From Phytoseiulus persimilis (taxonomy: Eukaryota; Arthropoda; Arachnida; Mesostigmata; Phytoseiidae), in contig CM075101.1 of assembly GCA_037576195.1 (NCBI GenBank), positions 46,562,001 to 46,626,000 of the forward strand: a DNA stretch of 64,000 nucleotides. The letters are read 5' to 3'. The notes beneath the pieces were generated by a model. That model saw only the letters and a program-made list of their open reading frames with translations. It searched no databases and was not told the DNA's origin. Position 1 is the stretch's first letter. The number at the start of each line of letters is the position of its first letter. This document shows positions 46,486 to 60,000 of the stretch, in pieces. The translations under genes were made by a program, and so were the position numbers.

Positions 46486-49095
46486 TTGATGGATTGCATG
46501 TAGCGACTCACCAGTTCCAACCTCTCGCTCCCCGTTTTCTGCCACCTCTGATTATCTGCCCCAGTCGCGCCACCGAATCCTGATGGGTGACAGCGTTTCT
46601 CGATCGAATCAGCGTGCCTCTGTAAAACGGGAGAGAACACTGGGCCGCAATCAGTCGAAGTTTATCTCTCCTTCCAGAGCGGCGACTAGGACTAGGTACC
46701 ACTATTCTTCCGCTGTTCTACCTCAAAATGTTATTCCTATCGATATTAATGGGGGTGCAGATCTGAGAGAGCTTCTCGATCGCCACGTGACTTGTTGCAG
46801 TCGTCTTGAATATTTTGAAGGGTAATCATCTAGCTCTTCTCGACTCGCTGTTCAACGTTCCGTCCAGTCTGCTAACAAGTGATGAATGTTCATATGAATC
46901 GGCCATTCACAACTGACTGCATTGTCGAGCAATTTCCAGTGACTTTGCCACGCGAATCTTTCCTCAGCCGAAATTTCACGCTAGACCGACCTGCATCTGT
47001 GAGCGTACGCGGTTATTCTGCCTCAAACGGACGTGAAAAAACATACTCGATGAGAATAATATCTCATTCCGAAACATTTCTCGCCGTTCCCCATCTTATG
47101 GAGAACCGCCCTCGGAAACGACCGAGATTGGGCACGCCCGTTCCCCCATGCCTTCCGCGGATAGTTCCGCTTTCCCCGTTTCTTCTCTGCTTCGAGGATC
47201 TCTCCCACTTCCCTCAATAAGGTAGGATCTGGGACCTTCGAGGCGTTCGAAGAGGAATGGTCCGCTTGGTGAGCAAGTGTTCAGTTGACTACGTTTTCTT
47301 TTGCGACTGAAAAACAGCGTCCCCGGAAGGCGGCTGAGAGCCATCAAAATCACAACCGCCGCGCAGCTCGCCTCAGCTGGAAGTTATGTATCAGGCGGCT
47401 CGCTGGGTTCGGATGCTCTTTACGTACTGCTGTCATCCGACCAAATGTCAAGTCATTTTATACTTGGTCGGTTCCCAACGAGCCGGGGAACTTCGCGTTC
47501 TCTACAGACCTCATCCACGGGGAGGATTGACAACAATCCAGAAACAGAGGATGTGGTTGTCCCGGTCCGATAAACTTCTAAGAAGACGTGGAGTGGTGAT
47601 GATCCACGGGAAATGATTTCCGTAGTACCCAGGAGTACTCCGGGCGTGGTAGTTGACATGGTCTATAAATATCTTCTCCGCCTTCGAGAGAGTTATCTCC
47701 TCAGACCTCAATCATCACTACGGGCTACCGATAACCTATGAGCAGGGGGCACCAGATTTTCACAGACGGACAAGATTTACCCACAATATGGCTCACTTGC
47801 CCGCCGAGTGCTTTTCATGGGGAACTTCTGGATACATCAAAGCAAACATCACCCGTTGTTGTAACATTCGCATAGAACGTGATCTATCGATTACAATGGA
47901 GCAATCATGTGGGCTTCTAAGCAAAGGCAGGAACTGGAAAAAAATACTGTAGATGATGGCGCGGGACCGCCACTTCGAATCGTCGTCGAGGAAACGGATC
48001 GAACACATCAGAATTTCTGCTCACGTAGAAATGATGAGGAGGGAAACCGCGACAGAACTCGAATATATGTAGAAAGACATTGAGCTGCGGCTTCCTTTGA
48101 AAAATCCTGAAGGGAACGGAACGGACGTTTCCACGCTCATTTTGCCGCTCGAAGCTGACACGATACAGCGGCGCTTCAGTCCGGTTCACTCGACCCCGCT
48201 TGGTTACTGGGCATCGCACAAAACTGAATCCCGCGCAACAAGCGAGGTTGGCCGTAAAAGCGACCCGTGGAAGACGCGACACTTCGTTCAGCGAAGAACG
48301 ATCGATTACGATGAGACCGAGGTCAGAAAGCGAACCGGGATTCCCACTCGTCATCTTCAGATAATCCAGTGGGGGCCCAGTCGGACCCCGGAAAAGATTG
48401 CGGAGTGCAGGCAGGGACGGGTTCTGCCTGCGATTTTTTGGAGTTCGACGGGAACATTCATCTGAGCACAGAAGATTGAGGACCGGAAAAGGGCTCTCAA
48501 AAGCTTCGGGAAACGGTGGAGAAGAAAGAACCGAGAAGAATCGGAAGCTCCTGAATCGAAAGTGCGCACACAAAGAAATTCCTGATGAAGATGTAATAGG
48601 CAAGAAGACTAAAACAAAAAACGATACGACGCTTGAGCTAAACCACTGTTTCGGATTCGTCGCTGAAAGACGAACAATAGTCGTGGGATATGCTGCTTGA
48701 TTCCTGTCGTTATTGTTGCAGAGCAGAAGCTCATCCGACAGTGAGCGCTCCCGAAGCCCGATTCGTCACGACGAACTGCAAAAAACGGCTGAGAAAAACA
48801 GGATTGTTGTCTGTTTGCGTTGAAGGAGATGCTTCGCCCGGAAACGAGCTCGGGCCCAAGGCTGTAGATTAAGAAGTCGCCGATACGGTTACGCTTCAGC
48901 ACGATGGGCCTATTCCTGGAGAAGCGCCCCGACCCTCGCAAAGATTGGTGTCCAGGCCGTCTGAGACGCCTTCGGATCGTGGACACCCGTGTATCGTCTA
49001 TAGGAAATCGGGAAAGTCGATTCGATTGAAATCGGAGCTCCTCTTTACCCTAGTCATCTCAGGCGGAGATCGAGCATCGCGGGCTGCTCGTCCCA
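46486..49095. other. No gene recognised
   Basis: About 2.6 kb. The longest frame (minus 47917-48603, 228 codons) is biased toward Phe, Arg and Pro and matches no family. Overlapping plus-strand frames (for example 48097-48465) look equally random. No splice-bounded conserved exon was seen. Confidence 0.4.
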
Positions 49096-50671
49096 TACAC
49101 TGAAGGGAATGCTTCTAGAATCCGGTGGAAATTTTGACGAATCTATTAACCTCATGGGGAACCCTCCGATTAAACCTCGTGTGGGAGTCAAGTCGAGAGG
49201 AGAAAGATGTCTCAAGGCTTTGGAGTGACCCCCACATTTTTCTCATCGAGGAAGATGCATGAACAGCGAATATCGGTCCAAAATGCTCTTAGAATCAAAT
49301 CGATTTTCGAGTATTCTTTCTGATCGGAAGACACATCAAAGGCTTCTCAATAGTTTATCTGTTTCCCCTTTCTCGATATGACCTGGAACACGCGATCTGG
49401 CATGGAAAAATGAGATTATTAATTGTTTCTTGCCCAATACTGCTCCGCGCATTCACCATGCCTCTTTTCAACTCATCCACATTTTCGAATCGCCTGTTTT
49501 CCGTGTATAACCGCTGAGCGACGATGCCCCAGAGGTTGTCCATGGGATTCAAGTCGGGGCTGCACGCTGGTAACTTGAGAACCTTGATCCCCTTGGACTT
49601 CAACCATTGATTTGTACCAGAGCTGGCATGCACAGATGCATTATCATGTTGAAATATCAGTTTGAGGGGGCGCGACCTCCTCAAAAGAGGTGAAAGACGA
49701 GAATCTGGCACCCCTTGATATTCTATGGAATCCATTCTTGATGAGGGAAACGCTAGTTCCAGCTTCCCCACGGACCCAAAGCAACCCCAACACATAACCG
49801 ATCCTCCCCCGGAATTGCGTCGTGAAAAGATCATTTGGTCCCTCCTTAAATCACTCCAGTAGCGATTCAAGCCGTCCGGCCCATCGAGGGAGAACTTATT
49901 TTCATCGCTGAAGAGAACCTATGGAAGTAGAGTGTCTCAAATGCAAGCAAAGAAGCTCCTTATGATTCGACAGGATTATCTCACGACGATCCTGGCGTTT
50001 CCCACCTTCGTGTCATATTTTCTTCCGCGAAAATTAGCCGAGCATCAATGTGAGAAGGTTTCAAGGTCGGCGCGCACCTCATTCTCGCCGATTGGAGGTG
50101 TTCCTGCTCAGTGATCACCTGACGAGTGCGCCTCGGAGTCACACAAAGTTCAAGATCTCGTCTCATTTGCGTACTCGAACGTGTCGAGTTTGACGCAGCG
50201 TGGCCTCTTACCGGCCGGCGAAAGCTTGGACTCCACTCCGCGCTTCTTTTCACTGTTATAGAGACCTGGGTTCTTGAGATAACTCGACACAACTTTTTGC
50301 GAACGCTCGATTTTAGCTCCGATAGCTCTATGTGTCAGGCCGCATTCGAAAAATGCATCGGTATTCGCTTTTTCTTCACCGGTGAAACTGTTCGCCCTCG
50401 GCATCGCTCACACCCAACGATCGACCCAACTTCATTGTCTCCATAACCATAAAACTGCTGATTCTATCAGTGATTTTAAAAGCATTTCCAGGCAGAAACC
50501 GGGACTCGCACTTCTTCTTCCTCGTGGGCTCGTAGAATTCCGTCTGCCATCCTCGATTTTTCTCCACTATTTCATAGTCTCTGCCATGAGCAATCTTAGA
50601 CGAGAGCTCATAACGATTGTTGGAAAAATACAGAAAATTTGAGTGATCTTTAAAGCGTTTCCGTGAGTGTA
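49096..50671 (-). mobile_element. Tc1/mariner (Tc3-like) transposon, degenerate
   Basis: A transposase pseudogene occupies about 49355-50404 on the minus strand within likely inverted ends. The left end TACACTGAAGGGAATGCTTC at 49096 resembles the complement of the right end, TACACTCACGGAAACGCTTT, which finishes at 50671. The size of 1576 bp is normal for Tc1 elements. Both ends begin with TA, the target dinucleotide. The end match is imperfect, so boundaries are approximate. Near the right end the segment ggaaa(c/t)gctttaaa(g)atcact occurs twice in the same orientation, about 180 nt apart. Confidence 0.78.
49355..50404 (-). pseudogene. Tc3-like transposase with frame disruptions
   Basis: The N-terminal helix-turn-helix is in one frame (from 50404: MPRANSFTGEEK, HRAIGAKIERSQKVV, YLKNPGLYN). 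The second DNA-binding part is in another frame (ASNSTRSSTQMRRDLELCV, RLIFAEENMTRRWE). The catalytic half is in a third (FSDENKFSLDGPDG, CWGCFGSVGKLEL, FQHDNASVH, SPDLNPMDNLWG). A stretch of about 65 nt between the last two parts begins GTGAGA and ends CCATAG, so it looks intron-like, but removing it does not restore the frame. The third catalytic residue, normally Glu in NPIENLW, is Asp here, 34 residues after the Asp of HDN. With at least two frame breaks it cannot encode an active enzyme. Confidence 0.88.
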
Positions 50672-53600
50672 CTGCCAGAGGGCCGGGATATCTGCCCCGG
50701 CATTTGTCCGGAAGGAGTGGGGACCATGGAAGCTTTCCACAAGCAGGATATCGACTCCGATCCCAAGACAAGTTGGCAGGGCTCATACCTTCGATCGGAC
50801 GAGTATCAGAGCTAATTTTCCTGTCATTAGTGCAGGAATCAGTGTGATTGATCGACTGAGATACTTATTCGATTCGATGAAATTTCCATCTCGATCTTTG
50901 TCGCCTTTTCAAAACCTTGACGAGATTATGCAAGCGAGGTGTCGACGGAGGAACAGCAGCTATTCTCATCATGGTGATGACGTAAGAAGATGGAGATCGC
51001 CGAATATGTGATCAAACTCGGCGAACGCTCAATGGAGTTCGGAAACTCGGTGTGTGCTGTTTGCAGGTTTGCGCTCCCTGATCGCGGTGTCGATGCCGGC
51101 TCGATATCGTTGCCTTGGCACACTCATCAGGAAATTCCCAAGGAGAGCTCGAAAACTTCTCTCTGGAATGCGGAAACCCCACAAAAAAATGGAGTCAAGA
51201 TGCTGGAGATTGAATCACCAAACTTCTGTTGGTTCTCGTTTTCTGCCTATTGTTGTTTCATGCGCGACCAGGATGAGTGAACGGACCAAGAGCAAAGTAA
51301 TAGCTGTCAATCGTTAGCATACAGAGCTCTCCACACAATGGGTCGGTTACGTGAAATCGCGCTATCGGCGAGAAACGAGCCCACCACCCACCCAACAACT
51401 GACCGAGCAAGTACAGGGGTGTGAGCCGCAAGGACATCTGTTTGAGCTGTTTGGGACTGTTTGCGGGTGGCTGGCCTTGCATGGGTCGCTCGAACCAAAA
51501 CAGAATTGCGCCAAAATGTTTGGACACTATCGGGAGGAGTGGAGTTTCATACGTTCCGGATCGAATGGCAGGTTGATTTTTCAACCAAAGCGTCCTTCGA
51601 TGGATCGTCGCATGGGCGCTCAACGACCGGAGAATTCTCAGCACCGTGCGTGAACTATCGAGTGAGTGAGCTCCATTATCATCGCCCAGCGTTTGGTTAC
51701 ACAAGCGTGTAGCCACGGCAAGAATACGGCTCCACGGCGTTTCAGTCCATCACATTTGAGAGAGGTAAGGCTGGGAGCAATTCACTCGCAGATATGCCAT
51801 CTTCCATGGAACCTACTCAAGCGACGGGTGGTTCCAAATGAATCGACGTCGTTTGGATCCGTGCGCTCTCCGCAGTCCCAAAGATCCACCTTCAGTGAGG
51901 AATTACCACTGTTAGGACTTCTCACCTGGAAATTATATCAGAGCTCGCGTTGCAACCGAGCGACTTAATGGTACTTGAGTCAACGGCAGAGGTTGTATTC
52001 ACTGCAGGCAGTGACCGTCATCTCACGCCCTTCAAAATATGCCAAATGTTCGCGAAACGGCTCGGCGAATCGCCGAACAAAACGCTGCTCTTCATCCTGA
52101 AGTGTTCCATAACTTGCTAACTTTTGTTCGGAAACCACCTGCGACCGTTCTTCCCCGTCTGAATTGAAGCTCGAAGTCACTGAAGAGTCTTGTGTAATTT
52201 TGAAATGCGGTCTCCGCCAAAACCATCAATGGTTAGCAAGTTCCGAAAGTCAGTCGCTCCACTGTCCAGAGTCAGGCTCTGCTTTCCTCCGCACGCGGAA
52301 CATGAGCCGAGGACTTTGATTATTTCCCGCTTCGTATCCTCGGTAATCTGATGTTGACATCGTGAATTTTTCAGCTATTTGACTTCCGCACTCCACACCT
52401 TCAGAAACCCCAAAACTTCCCATCTGCAGTAAGACCTGGAAACTTGGCTAATCATCGGAGTTTCCAGCTTCCTGTTTTGTGTTTTCTTGGAGAGTTTCTT
52501 AGGCCTAGCGAGAGTATCGATCCGCGAGAATGGCGGCCTCGCATGACGGACTTCCGTACATAAAGCATGAGAGCTTCACAAAACTGAATCTTCTCGTCCT
52601 CTTGTATCGCGCATAGAAGATTACCCGCCGGACATTCGACCCTGGCTAATTCCTGATTGTGTTTGTTCCCACCGACGATGATGAGAATGCGAGGGAGAAA
52701 AATCAAAGCCACCGACATTCTCAAACGCAGCGGCTTGACCATGAGCTGGTCTCACAGAATAATTCTGATGCTCTGGATTAGTTCGCTTTCAGTGCGGTTT
52801 CGGCTTTCGGAGGTCATGACGCGTCACGCCCTCGGAAATTGATTCACGGTGACGGTGCACTCGCCGTAAGACCTGGCCAGCGGTCAACGAAGAACTGAAT
52901 GCGCAAGGAAGTCGCTCTTCCGGACGCAGAAAATCTTAGAATACGATCCGATTGTCGCTTTCAACAGAGATAGTCCTTGTAGCTAGGTCGTCCGCGCTGC
53001 TGGTCCGACTCGCCTCCTGCCCGGCTAGATCCCTGGCTGAATGGCAACGTCTTCGTTAGAAGTGAAGCCCTTTCCGCTGCCCTCTTGCCTCCGGTGGGTT
53101 TTCGCTTTCGCTGATGCCGTCGCTGCCCCACGGTCTGGGTTGTCAGTGTGCAGTGCGTTGTCATGTTCAGTGCGATCGTCCTCTCCGGATAACTCTGCTA
53201 AGTGTTTTTAAGTGTTCTCAAACTTCTGAAGGTCCTCCGTTTTGTGTGCAAAGTAGGTTTCCCGACGTGAAAACAGTGCGAGACTGCCGTCCCGCTGTCT
53301 TCGTGGTTTCCAGTATTCCCGGAGTTGAATCCGGAAAATCGGGTCGGGGAGTTCGCGGAACGTTCCGATCGCGAAGTCCCGCCGCCTAGGTATTGGTGTT
53401 AGGTGGACACTAAATTCGGGGAGCTCTGGTTATACATCGCCTTAAGTCCTCCGTGGGAGGCCGGAATCCTTGACGAGGAAAGCCGGCGGCCCAAACTGAA
53501 GTCCTGAACTCATGCTCCGAAGCTAGCAGTCAGCATCTGCCAGTGATTCAGCTGTTTGGAACGGCTCGGAAGAAGCAATTTAGCGTTAATTCAGTTCCCG

Positions 53601-53871
53601 GCTGACAAGCGAGTTCTTCCATGTGTGAATCCACTCGTGTGGCTCCCCAAGAAAGCACGACAATAACGGTTCCGTCAGCGTACGCTTAAACAACGACGGC
53701 TTCATCGTCATCTTGGTGGGAATGTCTCGAATGATTCGATGAACACGTGAGCGACTCGGAGATGGGCGACTGAATGGAAAGCCATGCTTGAAAAGGGCGA
53801 AACACGGGTGTCAATCAAAAGTATGAAGATGAAGTTTCTCTTGTAACTCAAGCTGGAAGCGGTTAACCAAC
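50672..53871. other. No gene recognised
   Basis: About 3.2 kb. Minus-strand frames at 51980-52180 (SEQKLASYGTLQDEEQRFVR) and 52452-52742 look protein-like in composition. They lack clear acceptors and match no family. The pyrimidine-rich interval 53050-53390 on the plus strand resembles an untranslated first exon, but nothing ties it to a gene. Confidence 0.35.
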
Positions 53872-54015
53872 CTGTGGCTGCTGGTCTGCTGTTGTTGTAA
53901 TGATGACAGGATGCGCTTCAATAATTTCCGCCGGTTTTCCAGCGTTTTCCTCATGTTGTTCACGAGTCAGAATTTGCATTTTTAGCGGCACTTGGTTCGC
54001 GAACAATGCTGGCTC
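53872..54015 (-). CDS. Candidate internal coding exon, unknown protein
   Basis: The minus strand shows TGTCTGTGTGCAG, then 48 in-frame codons, then CAG-GTTGGT. The peptide starts EPALFANQVPLKMQILTREQ and ends PVIITTTADQQPQ. It is rich in Gln, Glu and Thr, as in low-complexity parts of transcription regulators. Length, reading frame and borders are all compatible with a real internal exon. No partner exon was joined with confidence; frames at 54187-54669 (upstream) and 51980-52180 (downstream) are possible but unproven. I do not recognise the protein. Confidence 0.35.
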
Positions 54016-57000
54016 CTGCACACAGACAGCAGTGGATGTCGCGACGGCAGCCAGACGACACGACAACAAAACCTACCTTTTGTCTAACCGCATCGAGGTA
54101 TTTCCAATGGTACCCATCTAGAACCCGGCAGCGGCAACCTCGAGGACGTGGGAGATATATTTCAGCATCTGCCTAGTTCGTCTCCTTCATGCGATGATAT
54201 GGATCGTTCTGCAAAATATCGACCTTATCTGCGTATTATCCGCAGTCTCGTGTGTTCCGGGCCACCAGGGCCGTCGCTGAGGTCGTCTGCGACAGAAGCG
54301 TTCCATGGCGCTGAAGGTTTCCACGGTATTTGCTCGAGAAATATTGAAGCAGCTGTAGTGCTCGTGGCTTGCTCCGGCGATCGGTGCTCGGAAGCTCGTT
54401 GAAAGCGTCACAATCACATCCAGCTGAGCAAATGTCAAAATATGTGAAATTGGCAAGCGTTTGTTTAACGCTGTGCAAGAGGTTCTGGGATCGAACTGAG
54501 GCTGAGGTTGCAAGCCGGGTCCAGCCCCACACATTAGCGAGTTGATAGTCGCACCATTTGGTAGCACGAGATGGCCTCGCTGAGGACATTCCAGGCAGGA
54601 GTACACATCGCTAGCGGTGCGGTTGATACATTCGGCTCGGGCCCTTCCTCCGCGGGGATGGGATCTCATTTGCGCCTCCGTCCTCGAGGAACATGCTCTA
54701 GGAGTTACTCATCACGGATAAACCGAACAGTTATTTCTGCTCAGTTGACTACCGAATGAGTTCCTGTATTACTCTGTAACGCTTGAATTAGGAACTCAAA
54801 GCCCAGTAAATTGCGTGGGCTGAAAATCTCTCCTGTCACCTCCAACTTCGTAAATATCGGCGGAGCAGAAGATCACATGGTCCAAGGATTCCAGAGCGAG
54901 AGTATTATCTCTTTTGACAAGTTATTTGATAGTCGATCGCTTTCGATTTTGAGTCAAAGATGCCGAGCTGGACTCGGGGCGCTGGACGCCTTTCGGGAAA
55001 AAAAATCGATAGTTTAGTTTTTGCTAGGATTTCAAGGCTTTGAATTCCCGTTGCTGAATGCTGCACCCACACCGAACCCACACCGAAGGCGGAACCCCAA
55101 ATTTTCGTAATATGCAACGGGAGTCATTAGCCAACGATCTCCCAAGTTGAGTCGATCCAGAACGTTCTTCGGCTGGCTGGACATTGAGATGACTCTTGGG
55201 ACCCGGATCGATCGGAAAATATGAAATAATTTCAAAAATGAAAACGATCATCGGAGCCTCGAGAGAATACAGATGTTGATGTTGGCAAACAACGGGGCAG
55301 TGTGATGGTTATAAAGTGAAGAGGTCTAAGGTCTCCGCTTGTCAAATCGACTGACAGATTGACGAGCAGGGCTAGTCGACCGTATTTTCGTATCTTCATC
55401 ATGGTCGTCTGCCCCACCATGCCAGATCGCCATTAAAATTTTCATCGTGCCCTATCAGGTAGGGCAAAGTGCATGAAGCCCACTAATGAGAGCTTGAGCA
55501 CGTTCACCGCAGGATGTGTCCGAAAGGCTGGCCACTCGGGCTGCCTGAGTTTCCGCCAGCCCTTCAGAGAGCATTATATCGTTCATCGATTCGATCCGTG
55601 ATCGCAGCTCATCCCATTCTGATTCCGAATCAACCCTCCAACCGGAGGCATCCAAGCGCCCTTCTGAGTCGCCAGGCGGTTATCAGTGCAGACCGCTGGT
55701 GATTTGGGGATCCGGAGGGTCGGGATCGCTGAGAAAAACTCAGCCTCGTGAGAATTCATTTATCCCGAGAATTAGGAGAATTCCTCCATTTCTACATCAG
55801 TGAAAATGTGGAGCAAGAAAGACCCACGGGTATTTCTACATGAGAGTCAAGTATCTAAACACGGACCCAACTGAGCGCCAAATACCGAGCTTTGAGCGAA
55901 GCAGGTAGACGACTGAATTATCGGGCTAAATTCGCCAAATTCGTCTCGCTTTAGATACGAAATCTAGGATTTCGACATCCCCGACAGCGGCCTGACATGC
56001 TGTCGGATGACAACTGGCGACGAAAGGAACGCGCGTCGCGACACGCGACAACATTTACAAAATCATCTCGTGAAGCCTTGCCATACCATAACTAAGCGCT
56101 CGCATCGAGTAGGAAGTACAGACAGACGCTCGGGCAGGCGCCGGCCCTGGATTAGCTCGCGTTTCAAGAAGCCCCACCAGCGAGACGACGAGCGAATCGA
56201 AGAAAATCCGCAAGAAGTATCGTTGGAAAAACTTGAAACCGAACAGAAAGCTAGACCATTGGATCGGAAGGAGCGTGACCGCTGACTCAGGTGGAAAATG
56301 ACCCCCGTGAGAAAAGAACGCCGCCATTCAGAGCGGTGCCGCTGGACCCGAGTTTTGACTCGCTGCTCATACTGGCTACACAAGCCGCTCGGATTCCGCG
56401 GGTTTTGCTTTCAAAAGATTTCTATTTGGCGTTCGTTCTGAGAAGTGAAAGCGAAGTTTTCCTCGAAGTTCAAGTTCGTCGCGGATTTTGAAGCGAAATG
56501 AACTGAGTTTTAACCTCAATTCTGGTAGCGCTAACGTCCCCGAAATATCCACGTTTTTAATCGGAGTTTTCCTCAGAATTGATTCGATGCGGTATTGAGA
56601 TCCATTTCTGATGGTCACAAGAACCGAACAATATATCATCAGGATCGTTCGTTGGAATTTTGATCGAACCGAGTTGGACGTACAACAATTCGAAGTTTGC
56701 TCCTCCGAAAATCGCTCACTGACCGCTGCTCGTGTGTCAGAGGGCTCAGCGAGCCCGGCACTGGTTCCAGAGCTTGAGATATGTCTGATTCGTAACATGT
56801 TCGCCGGAGTTGAGACCACCCTTATGCGCAATGCTCGGATCATTCCAGACTAATATCGATGAACGAGGTTTACTTCATTTTTACCTCTAGTCATCCTTCG
56901 CTCTCCCTTGACCAACGAAGCCAAACGAACAAATCAGAACCGCGACTTGAACACGGCAATCGAGCGAGATTTCCTGTTCTGCTATAGGCGTGCCGGAATT

Positions 57001-60000
57001 TCCGTTCAAAATCATTGAAAACTTTTCCCCCTAAATGGCCAAAAAGTGAAATTGAAGAACCGAGAAGATAGAAACGACGATGACGACCACGGGGACGCTG
57101 ACGAACAAGAGCAGTGGAAAGGAGACGAAGTCTGCGGCGGGGTTTTCGGCCGACAGGTGGAAACAAATAGGAAGTCGGACCGGGAATAATGGATTTTGAG
57201 AGAATCAGCCGAAGACTCGACCGTTGGAACTCCTGGAAATCGAAGAAAACCAAGACTGTTGACCGATAATCGGATCGATTGGAATGAATGGAGGGAATGT
57301 ACAGAAAAGGATCTCGTCGTGAGTGGTTCACCTTGATAGGTCTTGTCGATGAGCTCACTCGAGGCAATCGAAGCAGAACCAGTTTATTTCTGTCTCATGT
57401 AGTCTCACTTTCTTAGACCGCCGGTATGAAGAACCCGAGTGATTCCAATCCCCTAGAATTACGAATTCCACGATGGCTCGTATGATGGCTGAGCTCTGAA
57501 GACATAACGTCGAACGAGCTCCGTTATCAGGCGTTGACTTAATGCGGCCTCAGATGTTTTCGTGTTTTTCTGGCAAATGAAGACGAGTTCTTGTCCACGT
57601 TGGACCCTCACCGATCCGATGACTTTCGAGGATTACTTCTCTGCGTGCCAGGGTCTTCGAGAAAGACACCAAACCGCAAAACTGAGAACACCAACAAGTC
57701 GCGCGCAGGCCGAACTCTCATCGATGAAAATGGCTCGGACCGTTATGAGCCCGTTGCATTGCATCAAAACTGCGGATATTACGCGAGTGGCTGAAACTTC
57801 CACGTTCCGCTCATTACCATCACTAGGGAAGAATCATTTCTCGCATCTCATTCTTCACAAGTTCTCTATTCATGACATCGCTTTCTTCTCATCAATCGCC
57901 ACGAAGGAGACACGTGTTCTTCTGTGTCTTGCTGATGTGGGGATCTTGAAATGAGGTCGCTGAGACAAGTTCTCGGCGGAATCACGCAATACGCGCTTAA
58001 GTAATTCACTTCTGTCGCCACGTCAGCGGATGTTACCAGCATCGCCACCCGGCTGATACCCGACCGAGGATTCTGTACAATCAGGTGTTTTGGAGTCGAT
58101 ATACCCGCGAGCGATGCTGATAAATAGCCGGTACCGTGGCCACGGTACTGGTCGGTCGTGTGCCTGACTCGTTGACTTGGACACCGGTTCCCGTACCGAC
58201 TGGATTTGGCTCCGCACTTGGCTCTCGCCAGGGGCTGGGGAACACAGTCCAATAGACAGCGACGTCCTTGACATTGGTTCGCCTCCGGCAAGACCAGCGA
58301 TGTCCAGCCCTACTCTTGAACGGCCAGCTCGGGTTGATCTGGTCGAATGCCAATCTTCGCCGCAGGCTTCTGACGTAACAAATAACCGAATAACAACCAC
58401 AGGGCTCGAAACCACCGAGCGGTCCCGTTAGCTAAAGACGCCAAGACGCTATCGTAAAGGTTATCTACCGCTCGGCCACTGTTCTTGCCCGCAGTTCTCG
58501 CCTCGTTTTTCTCTCTGTACCTGAGGAGCGATTAATTGTGAATATTTGAGCGATGACGACTGAATCGCTGCTTCGGCGATCGCCATATACAGAACCACTT
58601 GCACTCGCCCCGCAAAAAAACGTCGAGTTCTTAGATATATCCATTCCTAATTTTGGCATCTCCTTCACCTTGGCGGTCCGAGTTCTTCAAAACTCATGTG
58701 GGGAATCTAACGTGCTAGAGGCAGACGGCTGAGCCGATCTTGATGGGAATGAGAGACCACGGTCTGAAACATCTTCTGAGAGGATTCTGATTCTAGAAAT
58801 TTCAGCAGTAGGGAGTTACCCTCCAAACCTCGTTTGCCCCCTTTTTAGGACTCGGTTGGTTTCTGCTCTCACCTTGATAGTACCACACCGATTGAACAGC
58901 TACGAATACGGTTCAGCGCTTCATGAAATTCAGTCCATCATGCTTTCGCACGTCCCCACTCTATCACCTTCAACAACGTTGACTCATTGTTCCCAAAGGG
59001 CAGTCGTTAAGAAACTGATCAAAGCAGATATGCTGTTTCTCGAGGGAAACAGCTTCCCAGATTGATGGCTTTGGTTCAATTATTATCCGCCGAAAGTCCT
59101 CTCTCCCTCTGCTCGTCGTTTCCGACTAAGGCGAAGACAGAAGAAGATGCTACAAGACCAGTGATGGAAAGGCACCGACAGTCGTATCACGTCTCCGTGT
59201 GTTGTCAAGGATCGCGAGAAGCAATCTCATTTGCAGAAGTCAAATGTGATAAAAAAATTAAAAAACTGTTGGAATCTGCAACGCTCATCAGTAGAAAAAC
59301 AAAGTCCGCATAGACGAAAGCGAGATTTCATTTTCATCCGTTCGGCCCTGCGTGGACGGCGTGAAGCGACTGAGACAGGAAGAACTGGGGGCAAATTAAC
59401 GATGAAGATACCCAGTCAACAGGAGAGAAGTTTCTCTTCGTCGTTAGCATCGTCTGCCTCTTGACCGTTTGGCCATAGCGGATAAGCGCTACTGAAACTA
59501 GCCAGAGACCAAGAGTGGAAGTGTTTTACTGTGTTCAGCTCCACGGCTCCGTCCCCGGAACTTCAGTGGCGGTCGTTCTGTCACGTCGCCGGTTTGAATG
59601 AAAGTCTCTGGTGGTCGCTGTCTTAGGCCGGTGGTTTTTCTCCGAGCGTTTCTCAGGCTATCTGAAGCTCGGGAAGCCCCGACTTTCGGGCGATACAGCT
59701 GACTCGACCGGGGCTCACAGCTCACTGAAGCATTATCAGTTCGCGCAGAACAGATTGTCACAAAAGGTCGGCTAGAACAGTTGGGTGCGAGAGGGTCTTC
59801 ATCGAGTTGGACACCGCAAACCACCCCTTGAACATCGGGTTCCCGCTAGTTCGGACCCTAGACTGTTTTATCTCTACACAGCACTTTACGCGGATGGAAG
59901 TAGATTATCCGAGAAAAAAAAAACAGTGGAGGACCGCTGAGATATTTTCCAAGAGAGCCGGTGCAATTTCCCGCATGGAACAGACTGAAGCAGCAAAACT

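Noticed and set aside
47917..48603. 228-codon minus-strand open frame
   Set aside because: Phe/Arg/Pro-biased with no motif; it lies in a transposon-rich gene desert.
54187..54669. 160-codon minus-strand frame with cysteines (NRTASDVYSCLECPQRG)
   Set aside because: Considered as a cysteine-rich secreted domain. Cysteine spacing matches no family and no splice sites frame it.
58131..58146. Perfect 16-bp palindrome taccgtggccacggta
   Set aside because: A single short palindrome in 64 kb is not remarkable and has no partner sites or nearby gene.
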